64,000 nucleotides of DNA, from assembly GCF_000316115.1 (NCBI RefSeq), contig NZ_JH993797.1, positions 1,784,486 through 1,848,485 of the forward strand, read 5' to 3'. Position numbers and translations under genes: made by a program. This stretch comes from Leptolyngbya sp. PCC 7375 (lineage in GTDB: Bacteria > Cyanobacteriota > Cyanobacteriia > Phormidesmidales > Phormidesmidaceae). Under the pieces are notes generated by a model that did no database searches, was not told the DNA's origin, and worked only from the letters and a program-made list of their open reading frames with translations. Shown one piece after another: positions 17,195 to 25,792 of the stretch (position 1 is the stretch's first letter; every line of letters begins with the position of its first letter).

Positions 17195-17330
17195 ATAAAG
17201 CCTCCAGGTTTTCGGGAGGATACACGTACTCAGCAGACGACAATGATGCCCCAAAAAACAATAAGGCAAGAATTATGCTATCACTTTAAAGCTTTTGACA
17301 GCTAAATATATATTATCCCGGAGGCTTTAT
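17195..17330. promoter_or_regulatory. Large inverted-repeat structure in a 730-bp gene-free region
   Basis: The gap 16840-17569 has no convincing gene. Within it ATAAAGCCTCC (17195-17205) can pair with GGAGGCTTTAT (17320-17330) to close a ~136-base loop, flanked by GGTTC/GAACC. The same CCTCC can instead pair locally with GGAGG at 17215-17219. These mutually exclusive pairings could mark a structured RNA or a decayed mobile element. It lies upstream of the GMC gene and downstream of the ABC operon. Confidence 0.35.
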
Positions 17331-17569
17331 AGAACCTTTACAAAAAAAAATAAAGTTTGAAAAGATGTTTATTAAGTACTAATAGGTATAAAAAAACAGT
17401 CTCTCTATCCGACTTTTGCTCAAAATCAATGCATGATCCGTATCAATAAGCTGTCACCCTTTTTATTGCTACACGTCAAGTCAATGTTAATGGCAAAATT
17501 AAAATGATTTTTATGTGAAACACTATGAAGTGAGATACATTTTACAATCAACATCTGTCTGAATCTTTA

Positions 17570-18577
17570 TCATTGAAGTTTGCTCTCTGCATAAAACTCT
17601 ACATCCGGAAGCTGACCTTTGAGCAACTTAGGATTGACCTGCATGAGTGCCTGATAAAATACCTCTAGCTCGGGGCGGGCTTCCATTGCAGGTACATATT
17701 CAAACTGATTGGTTTTGAGGGATTGTTCGATTACAGAAGCGGGGGTGTCCATGTATTTAGCTCCCAGCTCTGCAGCATCAGTGGGATTTTGTTGGATCCA
17801 GTCCAGGGAATCACGCAATTCTGTTTGTATCAATGTCACCACATCAGGATTGTTATCCACGAAGCTACTGAGGGCAGATATTCCTGCTTGAGGGAAACGG
17901 GCCGATTGTCCTGTTACCTGACTCCAGGTTTCTTTAAAGTCTAAATTGTAGAAGAGTTCTAAATCTTGCTGTTGGGCCTTGGCAACAACATTACTGGCAT
18001 GGGGCTCAGAGAATACGCCCACATCGGCTGCCCCTGTCAATAACAGCTGAGCAGTACTCTGAAAGTCCTGGGTGGACTGAATGGTGAGGTCCTGGTCCGG
18101 CTCTAATCCTGATTGGGTGGCGAGAAAGCGGAAGATCATTTCTGGCATTCCCCCCTTAAATGGAATCAGCACTGATTTACCGCGCAGGTCTTCCCACTGG
18201 CTAAGTCTTCCATCAGCCGATAGCACATAAATGTTACCCCATACCATCACGTTCAGGAGCTTAATCGGTATGTCTTGTTGATAGAGGCCTGCTGCGAGCA
18301 ATGTGGGATTGGCAGTGATCTGTCCCTGCCCCGAAGCGAGCAATGCCTTCATTTGGTCATGGTTGCGTATGGAAAAGAAATCAATGTCTGCGATCGCATC
18401 CCGCAAGCGACTATGTTCAACTAAGTAGGCCAGGGGAATTGTCAACAAAATTGGCGATCCGCCTATGCCTAGAGATGCCAGTCTACCGTTGGTGGTGGGT
18501 CGTCCACAGCCAGCGGTAATTGATAGCCCGAGGCTAGCTGTCATTAACTGGAAAAACTGACGGCGATTATACGTCAT
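17570..18577 (-). CDS. ABC transporter substrate-binding lipoprotein, NitT/TauT (SsuA/NMT1) type
   Basis: This 335-residue periplasmic binding protein starts MTYNRRQFFQLMTASLGLSITAGC. That leader has twin arginines and a lipobox-like ITAGC, so it is probably a Tat-exported lipoprotein. The mature part has NMT1/SsuA features: GGSPILLTIPLAYLVEHSRL, LRGKSVLIPFKGGMPEMIFRF and a GAADVGVFSEPHAS pocket loop. The ligand cannot be read from sequence; sulfonates, nitrate, bicarbonate or pyrimidine precursors are all possible in this family. Its start overlaps the ATPase stop by 4 bases, so it is the last gene of a permease-ATPase-binding protein operon. Confidence 0.88.
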   Translation of the reverse strand: MTYNRRQFFQLMTASLGLSITAGCGRPTTNGRLASLGIGGSPILLTIPLAYLVEHSRLRDAIADIDFFSIRNHDQMKALLASGQGQITANPTLLAAGLYQQDIPIKLLNVMVWGNIYVLSADGRLSQWEDLRGKSVLIPFKGGMPEMIFRFLATQSGLEPDQDLTIQSTQDFQSTAQLLLTGAADVGVFSEPHASNVVAKAQQQDLELFYNLDFKETWSQVTGQSARFPQAGISALSSFVDNNPDVVTLIQTELRDSLDWIQQNPTDAAELGAKYMDTPASVIEQSLKTNQFEYVPAMEARPELEVFYQALMQVNPKLLKGQLPDVEFYAESKLQ

Positions 18578-19344
18578 GGGATAACATTCCTGATGGTTGA
18601 GAGATTGACGGTTTTGAGATTAAAACTAGCGGCAATTTCAGGCAGAGTTTGTAGCGCTGAAAGGGTTTGGTAGATGTAAGCCGGATCCCGCTGATGGGGT
18701 GGGCGCTCATTGTGCCAGTTATAGACAATGCGGGCCGGACATCGGGAAAGCACCAGGAGACGATCGCCCATTGCCACCGCTTCCGCCAGGTCGTGGGTCA
18801 CTAAAATAGCAATCGCCCGATGTCGTTGTACCCAAGTCACCACCAGTTGTTGTAGCTGCTGACGTGTGCCAATATCGAGGGAACTAAACGGCTCATCTAG
18901 CAAGAGCAGTTGGGGGTTGATGGCAAATGCCCTGGCCAAATTTACCCGCTGTTTCATGCCGCCACTGAGCTGAGGTGGGTACAGGAACATAGCCTCCGAC
19001 AACCCGACAGTTTTTGCCAACTGTTGGGCCTGTTGCAGCTGCTGTTGTCGGCTGATGCCCTGAGCTTTTAACCCCAGGGCAATATTCTCGATGACTGTAT
19101 ACCAGGGAAAAAGCCGGGGTTCCTGAAAGACATAGGCGGTCGCCATGGATATGCTGCCAACGCTCCCTGTTGTTGGCGACAGCAAGCCTGCTAACACATT
19201 AAGGAGTGTGGTTTTACCACAGCCAGAAGGCCCCATAATCCCCACAATTTCCCCAGGTCCAGCACTCAGATAAATAGCCTCCAAGATTAGCCGGGATCTA
19301 TAAGAGCGATAGATGTTGTCCAGCAGTTGCATCATTGTCACCAT
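18574..19344 (-). CDS. ABC transporter ATP-binding protein, NitT/TauT type
   Basis: This 256-residue ATPase energises the importer. Visible are Walker A GPSGCGKTTLLN, the Q-loop YVFQEPRLFPW, the signature LSGGMKQRVNLARA, Walker B LLLLDEPFSSLD and the switch histidine in LVTHDLAEAV. It overlaps the permease gene by 7 bases and the binding protein gene by 4. The short second half after the H-loop is normal for SsuB/TauB proteins. Confidence 0.93.
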   Translation of the reverse strand: MVTMMQLLDNIYRSYRSRLILEAIYLSAGPGEIVGIMGPSGCGKTTLLNVLAGLLSPTTGSVGSISMATAYVFQEPRLFPWYTVIENIALGLKAQGISRQQQLQQAQQLAKTVGLSEAMFLYPPQLSGGMKQRVNLARAFAINPQLLLLDEPFSSLDIGTRQQLQQLVVTWVQRHRAIAILVTHDLAEAVAMGDRLLVLSRCPARIVYNWHNERPPHQRDPAYIYQTLSALQTLPEIAASFNLKTVNLSTIRNVIP

Positions 19345-20195
19345 CCCAGGGGTTTAGCCGGTTGTTGCCAGGGTAGAAGCTGTTGTTGCAGTCGTCGTAG
19401 CAGTGTGTCGGAGGCCAGAACCAAGCCAATGGTAATCACGATCCAGGCCATCACTTCCGCTGTATCTAGATTGGCGCGGGCGGTATTGAGTTCAGCGCCA
19501 ATGCCGGTGGGCGTGGCCAACACCTCAGACATGATCGACACGCGCCAGGCGAGGCCTAATCCTGTCACGAGTAACGGTAATAGCCGCGACACCAAATGGG
19601 GCCAATAGAGTGACTGAAATCGCGATTTACCGGACAGCTGATACACCTGGGCGACGTCTACTAGGTTGGGGTCAAGGGTCATCACTGCATTGACTACTCC
19701 AGCAAACACCATGGGTCCCACCGTAATCGCCACGGTAAAAATTGAGTTGGCGTGGCCCAACCCAAACCACACCATCGTCAACATTAACCAGGCGATGGGT
19801 GGTGTACCTAGCAGGGCAATGGCGACAGGGGTGAGTGCTGGACGAACCCAGGACTGACGACCCGCGGCCAGTCCCAACAGACCGCCAATGCCCAGGGCCA
19901 GGATAAATCCGACCAGGACATGCAGGCTAGTGGCTGCGATCGCAGCCCACAATCGTCTTTCTAAGAGAAGCGATCGCAAAACAACGGCTACCTCAACCGG
20001 AGCAGGCAAGATCACCCGACTGTACTGCTGCGAGCCCCATTGCCAGACACCCAACACCAGTGTCAGTGTCCCCAGGCCCAATAGTGTCGACCGCAGCCGA
20101 GTCAACGCGTTGACATCAGGTTGATTAGATAGCATGGGCTGACTAAAACTGAAACACGATACGAAGATTGCCAAGCTCAACAGTGAATGACTCAA
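19338..20195 (-). CDS. ABC transporter permease, NitT/TauT type
   Basis: This 285-residue membrane protein has about six transmembrane segments and the cytoplasmic coupling loop VAQVYQLSGKSRFQSLYWPHLVSRLLP, which corresponds to the EAA motif. The N-terminus may begin at MLSNQPDVNALTRL (ATG 20135) rather than 20195. It is the first gene of the three-gene operon, so the promoter should be in 20196-20400, where the DNA is AT-rich but no clear -35/-10 pair stands out. Confidence 0.88.
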   Translation of the reverse strand: MSHSLLSLAIFVSCFSFSQPMLSNQPDVNALTRLRSTLLGLGTLTLVLGVWQWGSQQYSRVILPAPVEVAVVLRSLLLERRLWAAIAATSLHVLVGFILALGIGGLLGLAAGRQSWVRPALTPVAIALLGTPPIAWLMLTMVWFGLGHANSIFTVAITVGPMVFAGVVNAVMTLDPNLVDVAQVYQLSGKSRFQSLYWPHLVSRLLPLLVTGLGLAWRVSIMSEVLATPTGIGAELNTARANLDTAEVMAWIVITIGLVLASDTLLRRLQQQLLPWQQPAKPLGW

Positions 20196-20727
20196 TGAGA
20201 ATTTTTATTGGTAAAAAATGCAATCGTCTGTAAATTGCAGCAGCCGGCATGCCCCTACCCTCGAATGCCGCTCAGTGTAAGCGATTAAAACAAGTCATTT
20301 CTCACAAATGGAGATTTAATTTAGATTTGTGTAGCAATTATTTGTTGTCTGACAGGTTGTCTTTTGACAACTCTCTTTTAAGCAGCTAATGAGTAACACA
20401 GTTTAGCTACAGCCTAAATGATCAGACTTTTATAAAAGACAACAGTACTGAGTTATAACTAAATTTAAAGATTTGCATCCATAGCTACATTGAGTGACTC
20501 GGAACAACGCCTGTGCCTCTATCGAACGATGATCTCCCCAGTTGATACCCCTAATTTATAGGCCCCAATCAGCCGCAGAACGACTTGCACATCCAGGTCT
20601 ATCGACCTATCATCAGAACATAAGCTGTATCAGGTACAGAGGCAACTGTCTAAAGGCACAAAAAGATTTTTTCTTTTAATGTTGTTCTTAGTCAGGCTCA
20701 GCGAGTGTATCTAAGGAGACTATTAAT
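20196..20727. other. 530-bp divergent intergenic region
   Basis: This lies between the ABC operon (leftwards) and the small cysteine-rich gene (rightwards). It is AT-rich and I see no ORF, tRNA or strong hairpin. It ends with AAGGAG (20713-20718), the ribosome-binding site of the gene at 20728. Confidence 0.5.
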
Positions 20728-20895
20728 ATGCCACGTCAAGTCGGTGATCGTTATGCCTGTGAGAAGTGTGGAGCCCAGTTGGTTTATGAAAAGCCATGCC
20801 CCTGTCCAGGCAGTATGCCCCACTCAGAAGTCTGTTGTGGAGAGCAGATGAAGCTGGTGCAAGCAGGGGCTCCGGAGAATACGGAAAAGAGCTAG
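20728..20895 (+). CDS. Small cysteine-rich metal-binding protein, desulforedoxin-like
   Basis: This 55-residue protein begins at ATG 20728, 9 bases after a good AAGGAG site. Its pattern is YACEKCG, then PCPCPG, then EVCCGEQMKLV. The spacing C-x2-C ... C-C-G-E-x-M is that of desulforedoxin and of the N-terminal domain of desulfoferrodoxin, which bind one iron through four cysteines. The extra CPC pair is unusual and could make it a zinc or metallothionein-like protein instead. It precedes tehB by about 160 bases in the same direction; a shared stress role is inference. Confidence 0.75.
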   Translation: MPRQVGDRYACEKCGAQLVYEKPCPCPGSMPHSEVCCGEQMKLVQAGAPENTEKS

Positions 20896-21053
20896 GGTGT
20901 TGCTCAAGGGGGTAACTTGCACTGAATTAACACTATGAAAATGAGCAGGTTTTGACGTAAATGGTTCGGCTGAAGCTGGGTTTGAAACATCACCGTCGAA
21001 GCCTTAGTTAAATGGTGAGTATAGAGAGCAGTGAAGGACTGCAGACATAACCT

Positions 21054-21944
21054 ATGACCACAGCAACTATAGACCCACTGGTTAAATACAAAACCCTACC
21101 TATCTGGGCAGAAACAACGTTACCAGAATCGTTTCAAACTCAGCACAATACAAAGCCAGGCACCTGGGGGAAAATCACGGTAGTAGCAGGCCAATTGCAG
21201 TATGAGGCCCTAAATGAGGCTGGAGACATCCTGTCTACCAATATCATCACCCCACAGCACACAGACTTCTTTGTATCACCAGGAGCCTGGCATCGGGTCA
21301 AGCCTCTGGGACCACTACAGTGTTTTGTTGAGTTTTACTGTCGCTCCGAAGACTACTTTCAAAAGAAATATCATTTTGCAGCGCCTCACCGAGATATCCA
21401 GGCGCTCATTCAAGGACCCTTGGCAGACTGTCAGGCAATGAACGTCTTAGATTTAGGTTGCGGGAAAGGTCGCAATTCTACCTATTTATACGCTAAGGGG
21501 CATCAGGTGACAGCGTTGGATAAAAATACCAGTGCTATTCAGCATCTTCGGGAGATTATTCAAACGGAAAAGGTTGGGGATAGATTTCAAGCCCGGGTGC
21601 ACAACATTGAATCAGCGGCGCTTGATGACTACTACGATTTGATTATTTCCACGGTTGTTTTTCAGTTTTTGAGGTACAAAACTCTATCCCATGTGATTGA
21701 GAACATGCAGGCTCAAACGAAACCCCAGGGCTATAACTTTATTATTGCCCCAGTTTCATCGTCGGAGTTTCCCTGTCCTCTCAAATTTCCGACTACCTTG
21801 GTGCCCCAGGAACTGCGTGACTATTACAAGCACTGGCATATTTGTGAGTATCAAGAACAAGTGGGAAAATTTCATCGCAAAGATAGCAACGGCAACCCTA
21901 TTGAAGCTATCTTTGCTACTCTGCTGGCTCAGAAACGTATTTAG
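21054..21944 (+). CDS. tehB: TehB-type SAM-dependent methyltransferase with N-terminal cupin-like domain
   Basis: This 296-residue enzyme methylates tellurite/selenite-like oxyanions or related substrates in the TehB family. The first ~105 residues form a DUF1971-like beta domain (LPIWAETTLPESFQTQHNTKPGTWGKITVVAGQL ... VSPGAWHRVKPLG). The methyltransferase domain follows with motif I NVLDLGCGKGRNSTYL, ALDKN at motif II, and DLIISTVVFQFL. Two-domain length and order match long TehB proteins. Physiological substrate in cyanobacteria is unknown. Confidence 0.88.
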   Translation: MTTATIDPLVKYKTLPIWAETTLPESFQTQHNTKPGTWGKITVVAGQLQYEALNEAGDILSTNIITPQHTDFFVSPGAWHRVKPLGPLQCFVEFYCRSEDYFQKKYHFAAPHRDIQALIQGPLADCQAMNVLDLGCGKGRNSTYLYAKGHQVTALDKNTSAIQHLREIIQTEKVGDRFQARVHNIESAALDDYYDLIISTVVFQFLRYKTLSHVIENMQAQTKPQGYNFIIAPVSSSEFPCPLKFPTTLVPQELRDYYKHWHICEYQEQVGKFHRKDSNGNPIEAIFATLLAQKRI

Positions 21945-21986
21945 CCCCCTAACGGGTGTCTCGGGTTAGTGAGAAAGAACGTGTCC

Positions 21987-22016
21987 TTGGCCTGCCCTCG
22001 AATGAGGGCAGGCCAA
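21987..22016. terminator. Hairpin between convergent tehB and V-ATPase A gene
   Basis: A perfect 13-bp stem, TTGGCCTGCCCTC / GAGGGCAGGCCAA, with a GAAT loop. It lies 43 bases after tehB and 68 bases after the V-ATPase operon end, so it can serve both strands. No long U tract follows. Confidence 0.75.
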
Positions 22017-22083
22017 CCCAGTTGATCTGGATTGTCCAGGGTACCTGCAATACGGGGCAAGACGGCCAGACAACCTCAGTAGA

Positions 22084-23916
22084 TCACTCTAATTGTGACA
22101 GCTCACTGAGGGTAACGGCATCCGCTAGATCATAAATTTGCTTCAAGTAGTCCGTATACTCAGAAGATTTTTTTCGAGAATAGTTGAGGTTCTTATACAG
22201 ACCGATCAGGTGAGTAAAATAATCTCGGGCTGACGATTTATTTTCAAACTTATAACATCTAGTCACCAGGTCATTGACCAGGTCAAAGCTCTCTTTCTGA
22301 CGGGCTAGGGGTGTACTGGAATCAACGGCATCAAAGGCATCCTGTTGTAGATAGACCATGTCCAGAAATAGGGATTTTTGATAAGTCACATAGTCATCCA
22401 GGGTCACCCCATCCTCACCCGTGACTTGCATCATCTGATAAATCCTATCCCCTTGTTTCAAGAGACTGTTCATGGCCTGGACCTGGTCAACCCAGTCAGA
22501 GGCAATCTCCTTTTTTAACCATGGTGTCAGTTGGGTCAGGTAGCGCGACCACGAAATTAATGGATCGATAGCTGGATAAAAACGCTTGTATGCCCGATCA
22601 TAGCTAAGACCTAAGAAGGTTTTAACGGTGCTCATGGTGGATTGGGTGACCGGTTCTTCAAAGTTTCCTCCTGCCGGAGAAACAGTGCCTACCATGGTGA
22701 GACTGCCCACACTGCCATCATTGGTGCGAATCACTCCAGAGCGCTCGTATACGCCTTTAATGGAAGAGTCTAAATAAGCTGGAAACGCTTCCTCCCCAGG
22801 AATTTCCTCCATCCGCCCTGAGGTTTCTCGCATGGCCTGAGCCCAGCGAGAGGTAGAATCCGCCAGAAGGAGAACGTCATAGCCCATTTGACGATAGTAC
22901 TCACCTAAGGTGATACCGGTATAGATGGACGCCTCGCGGGAGGCCACTGGCATGGAAGACGTATTGCAAATAATGATGGTACGCTCCATCAGCGAGGCCC
23001 CTGTCTTTGGATCTTTCAGTTCCGGAAATTCAGTAATGGTTTCTACCACTTCACCCGCTCGCTCACCGCAAGCAACAACCAGAACAATATCAACTGCGGC
23101 ATATCGAGACAGGGTGTGCTGCAATACGGTTTTGCCAGCCCCAAAAGGCCCTGGGATACAGGCAGTGCCCCCACGGGCAATCGGGAAAAAGGTATCAATA
23201 ATCCGCTGGGTGGTCATCAGCGGCTCGTCAGGGTAAAGCCGTTCTGAGAATCGTCGTGTCAGCAACCGTTGTGGCACCGCTCGCCGTACAGGCCATTGTT
23301 GAGTCATATCCAGGGTGTGCTCTCGACCGCTGACCTCCCGGATGCGAGCGATCGGCGTGTTCACGGTGAAACTCCCCTGTTGAATCCAGATCAGCTCCAC
23401 CTCACCCGGTTGATCGAAAGGGACCATAATTTTATGGCGAAATCGACCTTCCTGAACCGTACCGAGAGTATCTCCAGCCTTGAGTTGAGCACCCAAATGT
23501 ACTGTCGGCACAAATGACCATTTTTTCCGTTCATCCAGGGCCTTGACATCGACACCCCGAGGTAGAAACGTACCGTAGGATACTGCCAACAGATCTAACG
23601 GATTTTGTAGACCGTCATATACTTGACCGAGTAACCCCGGCCCCAAGCTGACAGAGAGTAACTGGCCCGTTTGCTCCACAGGATCGCCAATTCCCACCCC
23701 CCGCGTACTTTCAAAGACCTGAGCATCGGCTTCATACCCTCGTACCCGCAGCACTTCAGCCTTGAGTCTCTCAGTCCGACCTTCGTTGCGCCGCTGGGGA
23801 GAAATGTAGACTACTTCATTCTTGGTCAAGGGACGCCCGTCCGTCGGGGCCATTTTAATGGTGACAATATCTTCTTGAACAGCAACAACCCTAGCTGGCT
23901 TGTACATTTCAGACAT
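22084..23916 (-). CDS. ntpA: V/A-type ATPase catalytic subunit A
   Basis: This is the catalytic nucleotide-binding subunit of a rotary V/A-type ATPase. From ATG 23916 (MSEMYKPARVV, preceded by GAGGAG) the protein has about 610 residues. It shows Walker A GPFGAGKT, VVACGERAGEV, and Walker B/DCCD-region LLLADSTSRWAQAMRETSGR, with the long insertion that distinguishes A subunits from F-type beta. A start at 23946 would overlap the DUF2764 gene by 20 bases. It is the last gene in the operon, unlike most operons where A precedes B. Confidence 0.93.
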   Translation of the reverse strand: MSEMYKPARVVAVQEDIVTIKMAPTDGRPLTKNEVVYISPQRRNEGRTERLKAEVLRVRGYEADAQVFESTRGVGIGDPVEQTGQLLSVSLGPGLLGQVYDGLQNPLDLLAVSYGTFLPRGVDVKALDERKKWSFVPTVHLGAQLKAGDTLGTVQEGRFRHKIMVPFDQPGEVELIWIQQGSFTVNTPIARIREVSGREHTLDMTQQWPVRRAVPQRLLTRRFSERLYPDEPLMTTQRIIDTFFPIARGGTACIPGPFGAGKTVLQHTLSRYAAVDIVLVVACGERAGEVVETITEFPELKDPKTGASLMERTIIICNTSSMPVASREASIYTGITLGEYYRQMGYDVLLLADSTSRWAQAMRETSGRMEEIPGEEAFPAYLDSSIKGVYERSGVIRTNDGSVGSLTMVGTVSPAGGNFEEPVTQSTMSTVKTFLGLSYDRAYKRFYPAIDPLISWSRYLTQLTPWLKKEIASDWVDQVQAMNSLLKQGDRIYQMMQVTGEDGVTLDDYVTYQKSLFLDMVYLQQDAFDAVDSSTPLARQKESFDLVNDLVTRCYKFENKSSARDYFTHLIGLYKNLNYSRKKSSEYTDYLKQIYDLADAVTLSELSQLE

Positions 23917-23926
23917 CGAACTCTCC

Positions 23927-24610
23927 TCATACAAACAGCTGATCAAATTCGCCCACCCCAGCGTCCACCAGGTTCTTGAACCGCTCTACGGCCAACGGGC
24001 CATCGTATCGAACCCATCGATCAATCAAGTCCCAACGCATTACATAAATTACCACTGCTTCAAAATCGAAGTAGTGCTCTGCCCCTAACTGGCCTAATCG
24101 CTTCCAAACGTAGCTAAATAACACACGTTCTAACGCCACTGATTCATCGGCATGCAACAACTGTTGGGCTTCTAACAGCCAGGGAAAATTCCCCTGTAGT
24201 CGAAAGGCGGGTTCTGCCCAATGACGTTCAATGTGCTTAACCCAGCGCCCATACCCCCAGGGTTCTCCCACCGGTGCGGTTTTCTCGCCTCGCTGACGAC
24301 GGCGTAGGGCGGCGACAATCGTGTGTAGCTCTAAGCGAAACGCGACGACTTCTCGCAGGAGCGGATTTTTGACCTGCTGAAAGAATTGCTCTGCTGCGGC
24401 GACAATTTCCGCATCCGTTCGCGATATAGGCACATGGTGCCAACGAATTAAGGACTGTATTTGCTGCAGGCGTACAGCATCTTCCTCACTCAGCATCTTC
24501 AGACGAGCTTCCAGTTTAAATCGCGACAACGGCGTCTGCTGAGCTTCAAAAAGCTCGCCAAGATAGGGCAGGCTTGCCATCAGGGTGACGTACTGGTTGG
24601 CCTTGAACAT
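23927..24610 (-). CDS. DUF2764-like protein of bacterial V-type ATPase operon
   Basis: This 227-residue, mostly helical soluble protein starts MFKANQYVTLMASLPYLGELFEAQQTPLSRFKLEARLKML. The Y-x-x-L-M-A-S-L-P-x-L opening is typical of the family found between the E and A genes of chlamydia-type and Bacteroidetes-type V-ATPase operons. No subunit C or F gene is present, so it probably replaces part of the central stalk or rotor connection (inference). It lies 8 bases after the E gene. Confidence 0.78.
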   Translation of the reverse strand: MFKANQYVTLMASLPYLGELFEAQQTPLSRFKLEARLKMLSEEDAVRLQQIQSLIRWHHVPISRTDAEIVAAAEQFFQQVKNPLLREVVAFRLELHTIVAALRRRQRGEKTAPVGEPWGYGRWVKHIERHWAEPAFRLQGNFPWLLEAQQLLHADESVALERVLFSYVWKRLGQLGAEHYFDFEAVVIYVMRWDLIDRWVRYDGPLAVERFKNLVDAGVGEFDQLFV

Positions 24611-24618
24611 TGTTATAC

Positions 24619-25317
24619 CTATTTGACAATGCCTTCTAGAAGTGCGCGGAAACGGGGTTGGAGATACTGAAGAAGTACATCGGCAATGGCGCGATCGCTA
24701 ACATCTAGCACAACTTCCTGATCCACCAGTCGGATCCTCAGGCCCCCGTGATTATCGTTAGCCACACCAAAGGTGATGCCTGCTTGGAGTGCTTCTTGAT
24801 TAATCAGACGGATAAAATGGGTTAATATCCCCTGTTCTAATTCCTCAGGGTTACGACTGAGTTCCTCAAACCCTGCCACATTGCGAGGCAACAAGATCTC
24901 CACTGATTGCGCATTGTCAATCTCGTCTTTAGCTCGGCCTGCTATTTCTAGAATAAGTCGCTGTAAGAGTTCTGGTTTCTGAGCTTCGACACCAACTAAG
25001 CGACGCACCTCCCCGGCAAATCGCTGGCTCAACTCCATTTTGAGAGAGAGCATGGCATCACGGGTAGCAACTTCTAGCGCTTGATGACCCGCTTTTTCCA
25101 AACTGTCTGCCTCTTGTCTGGCCTTAGTCAGAAGCCCACTCGCTTTTTCATGGGCTTGCTCAATAATTAACTCGGCTCGTAATTGGGCATCTTTTACAAT
25201 CTGTTCCCCTTGAGCCCGACCATCGGCGACGCCTTCATCTCGCAGTCGTGCAACCAGGGCATCAACCCCATGGGCGGCTGGCAGCATCTCTGATCGGTGA
25301 GGTTTATTGTTCAACAC
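24619..25317 (-). CDS. ntpE: V/A-type ATPase subunit E (peripheral stalk)
   Basis: This 232-residue protein forms the stator stalk. An N-terminal coiled coil rich in A/E/Q/K (about residues 20-100, VKDAQLRAELIIEQAHEKASGLLTKARQEADSLEKA) is followed by a globular alpha/beta C-terminal domain ending in QYLQPRFRALLEGIVK. Length is typical. No separate G/H subunit gene is visible; chlamydia-type operons also lack one. Confidence 0.82.
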   Translation of the reverse strand: MLNNKPHRSEMLPAAHGVDALVARLRDEGVADGRAQGEQIVKDAQLRAELIIEQAHEKASGLLTKARQEADSLEKAGHQALEVATRDAMLSLKMELSQRFAGEVRRLVGVEAQKPELLQRLILEIAGRAKDEIDNAQSVEILLPRNVAGFEELSRNPEELEQGILTHFIRLINQEALQAGITFGVANDNHGGLRIRLVDQEVVLDVSDRAIADVLLQYLQPRFRALLEGIVK

Positions 25318-25348
25318 AGTTACATCCCCCCTTTTGCGTGGTTTTAAC

Positions 25349-25792
25349 TTATGGCAGACTACCTGCTGCTACCAGAGCGAAGACAAAGGCAAACACGGCG
25401 AAACCTTCAATAATGGCGGCAGGTGCCAGGGAAAGCCCAAAGATTTCAGGTTTGGCTTTCGCCCCTGCGATCGCAGAGGCACAGGCCTGACCTTGATAGA
25501 TCGCCGATAGCAAAAACGCTACTCCCGACCCCACCCCAATACTAAATAACCCGGCAGCATTATCCACGGTCACAAGACGGTTTAGGGAAAACAGAACAAC
25601 AATGCCATAAATCGACATGGAAGAGGGCAAAGCTGATAGGCCAACAAAGCGACCATATCCACCTTTAACCTCAAGCATTGCTCCAATGGCCGCTTGTCCA
25701 GCGATCTTACAGCCAAGGGCGCTGCCGATTGCCCCCAATGACACAGGAGCGTATATGCCTATCCACCCCAGGAGAATGATAAATTCATTCAC
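25349..25792 (-). CDS. ntpK: V/A-type ATPase membrane rotor subunit K (c-ring)
   Basis: This 147-residue proteolipid has four predicted transmembrane helices, i.e. two fused hairpins. The ion-binding glutamate is Glu129 in LAPAAIIEGFAVF on helix 4. Gln100 in AIYQGQ stands on helix 3. In helix 2 the sequence is LPSSMSIYG, where sodium-type rings such as Enterococcus NtpK have P-G-T-Q-G-x-Y-G, so the helix 2 glutamine ligand is a methionine (Met59). Its start overlaps the I gene stop by 4 bases. Confidence 0.88.
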   Translation of the reverse strand: MNEFIILLGWIGIYAPVSLGAIGSALGCKIAGQAAIGAMLEVKGGYGRFVGLSALPSSMSIYGIVVLFSLNRLVTVDNAAGLFSIGVGSGVAFLLSAIYQGQACASAIAGAKAKPEIFGLSLAPAAIIEGFAVFAFVFALVAAGSLP

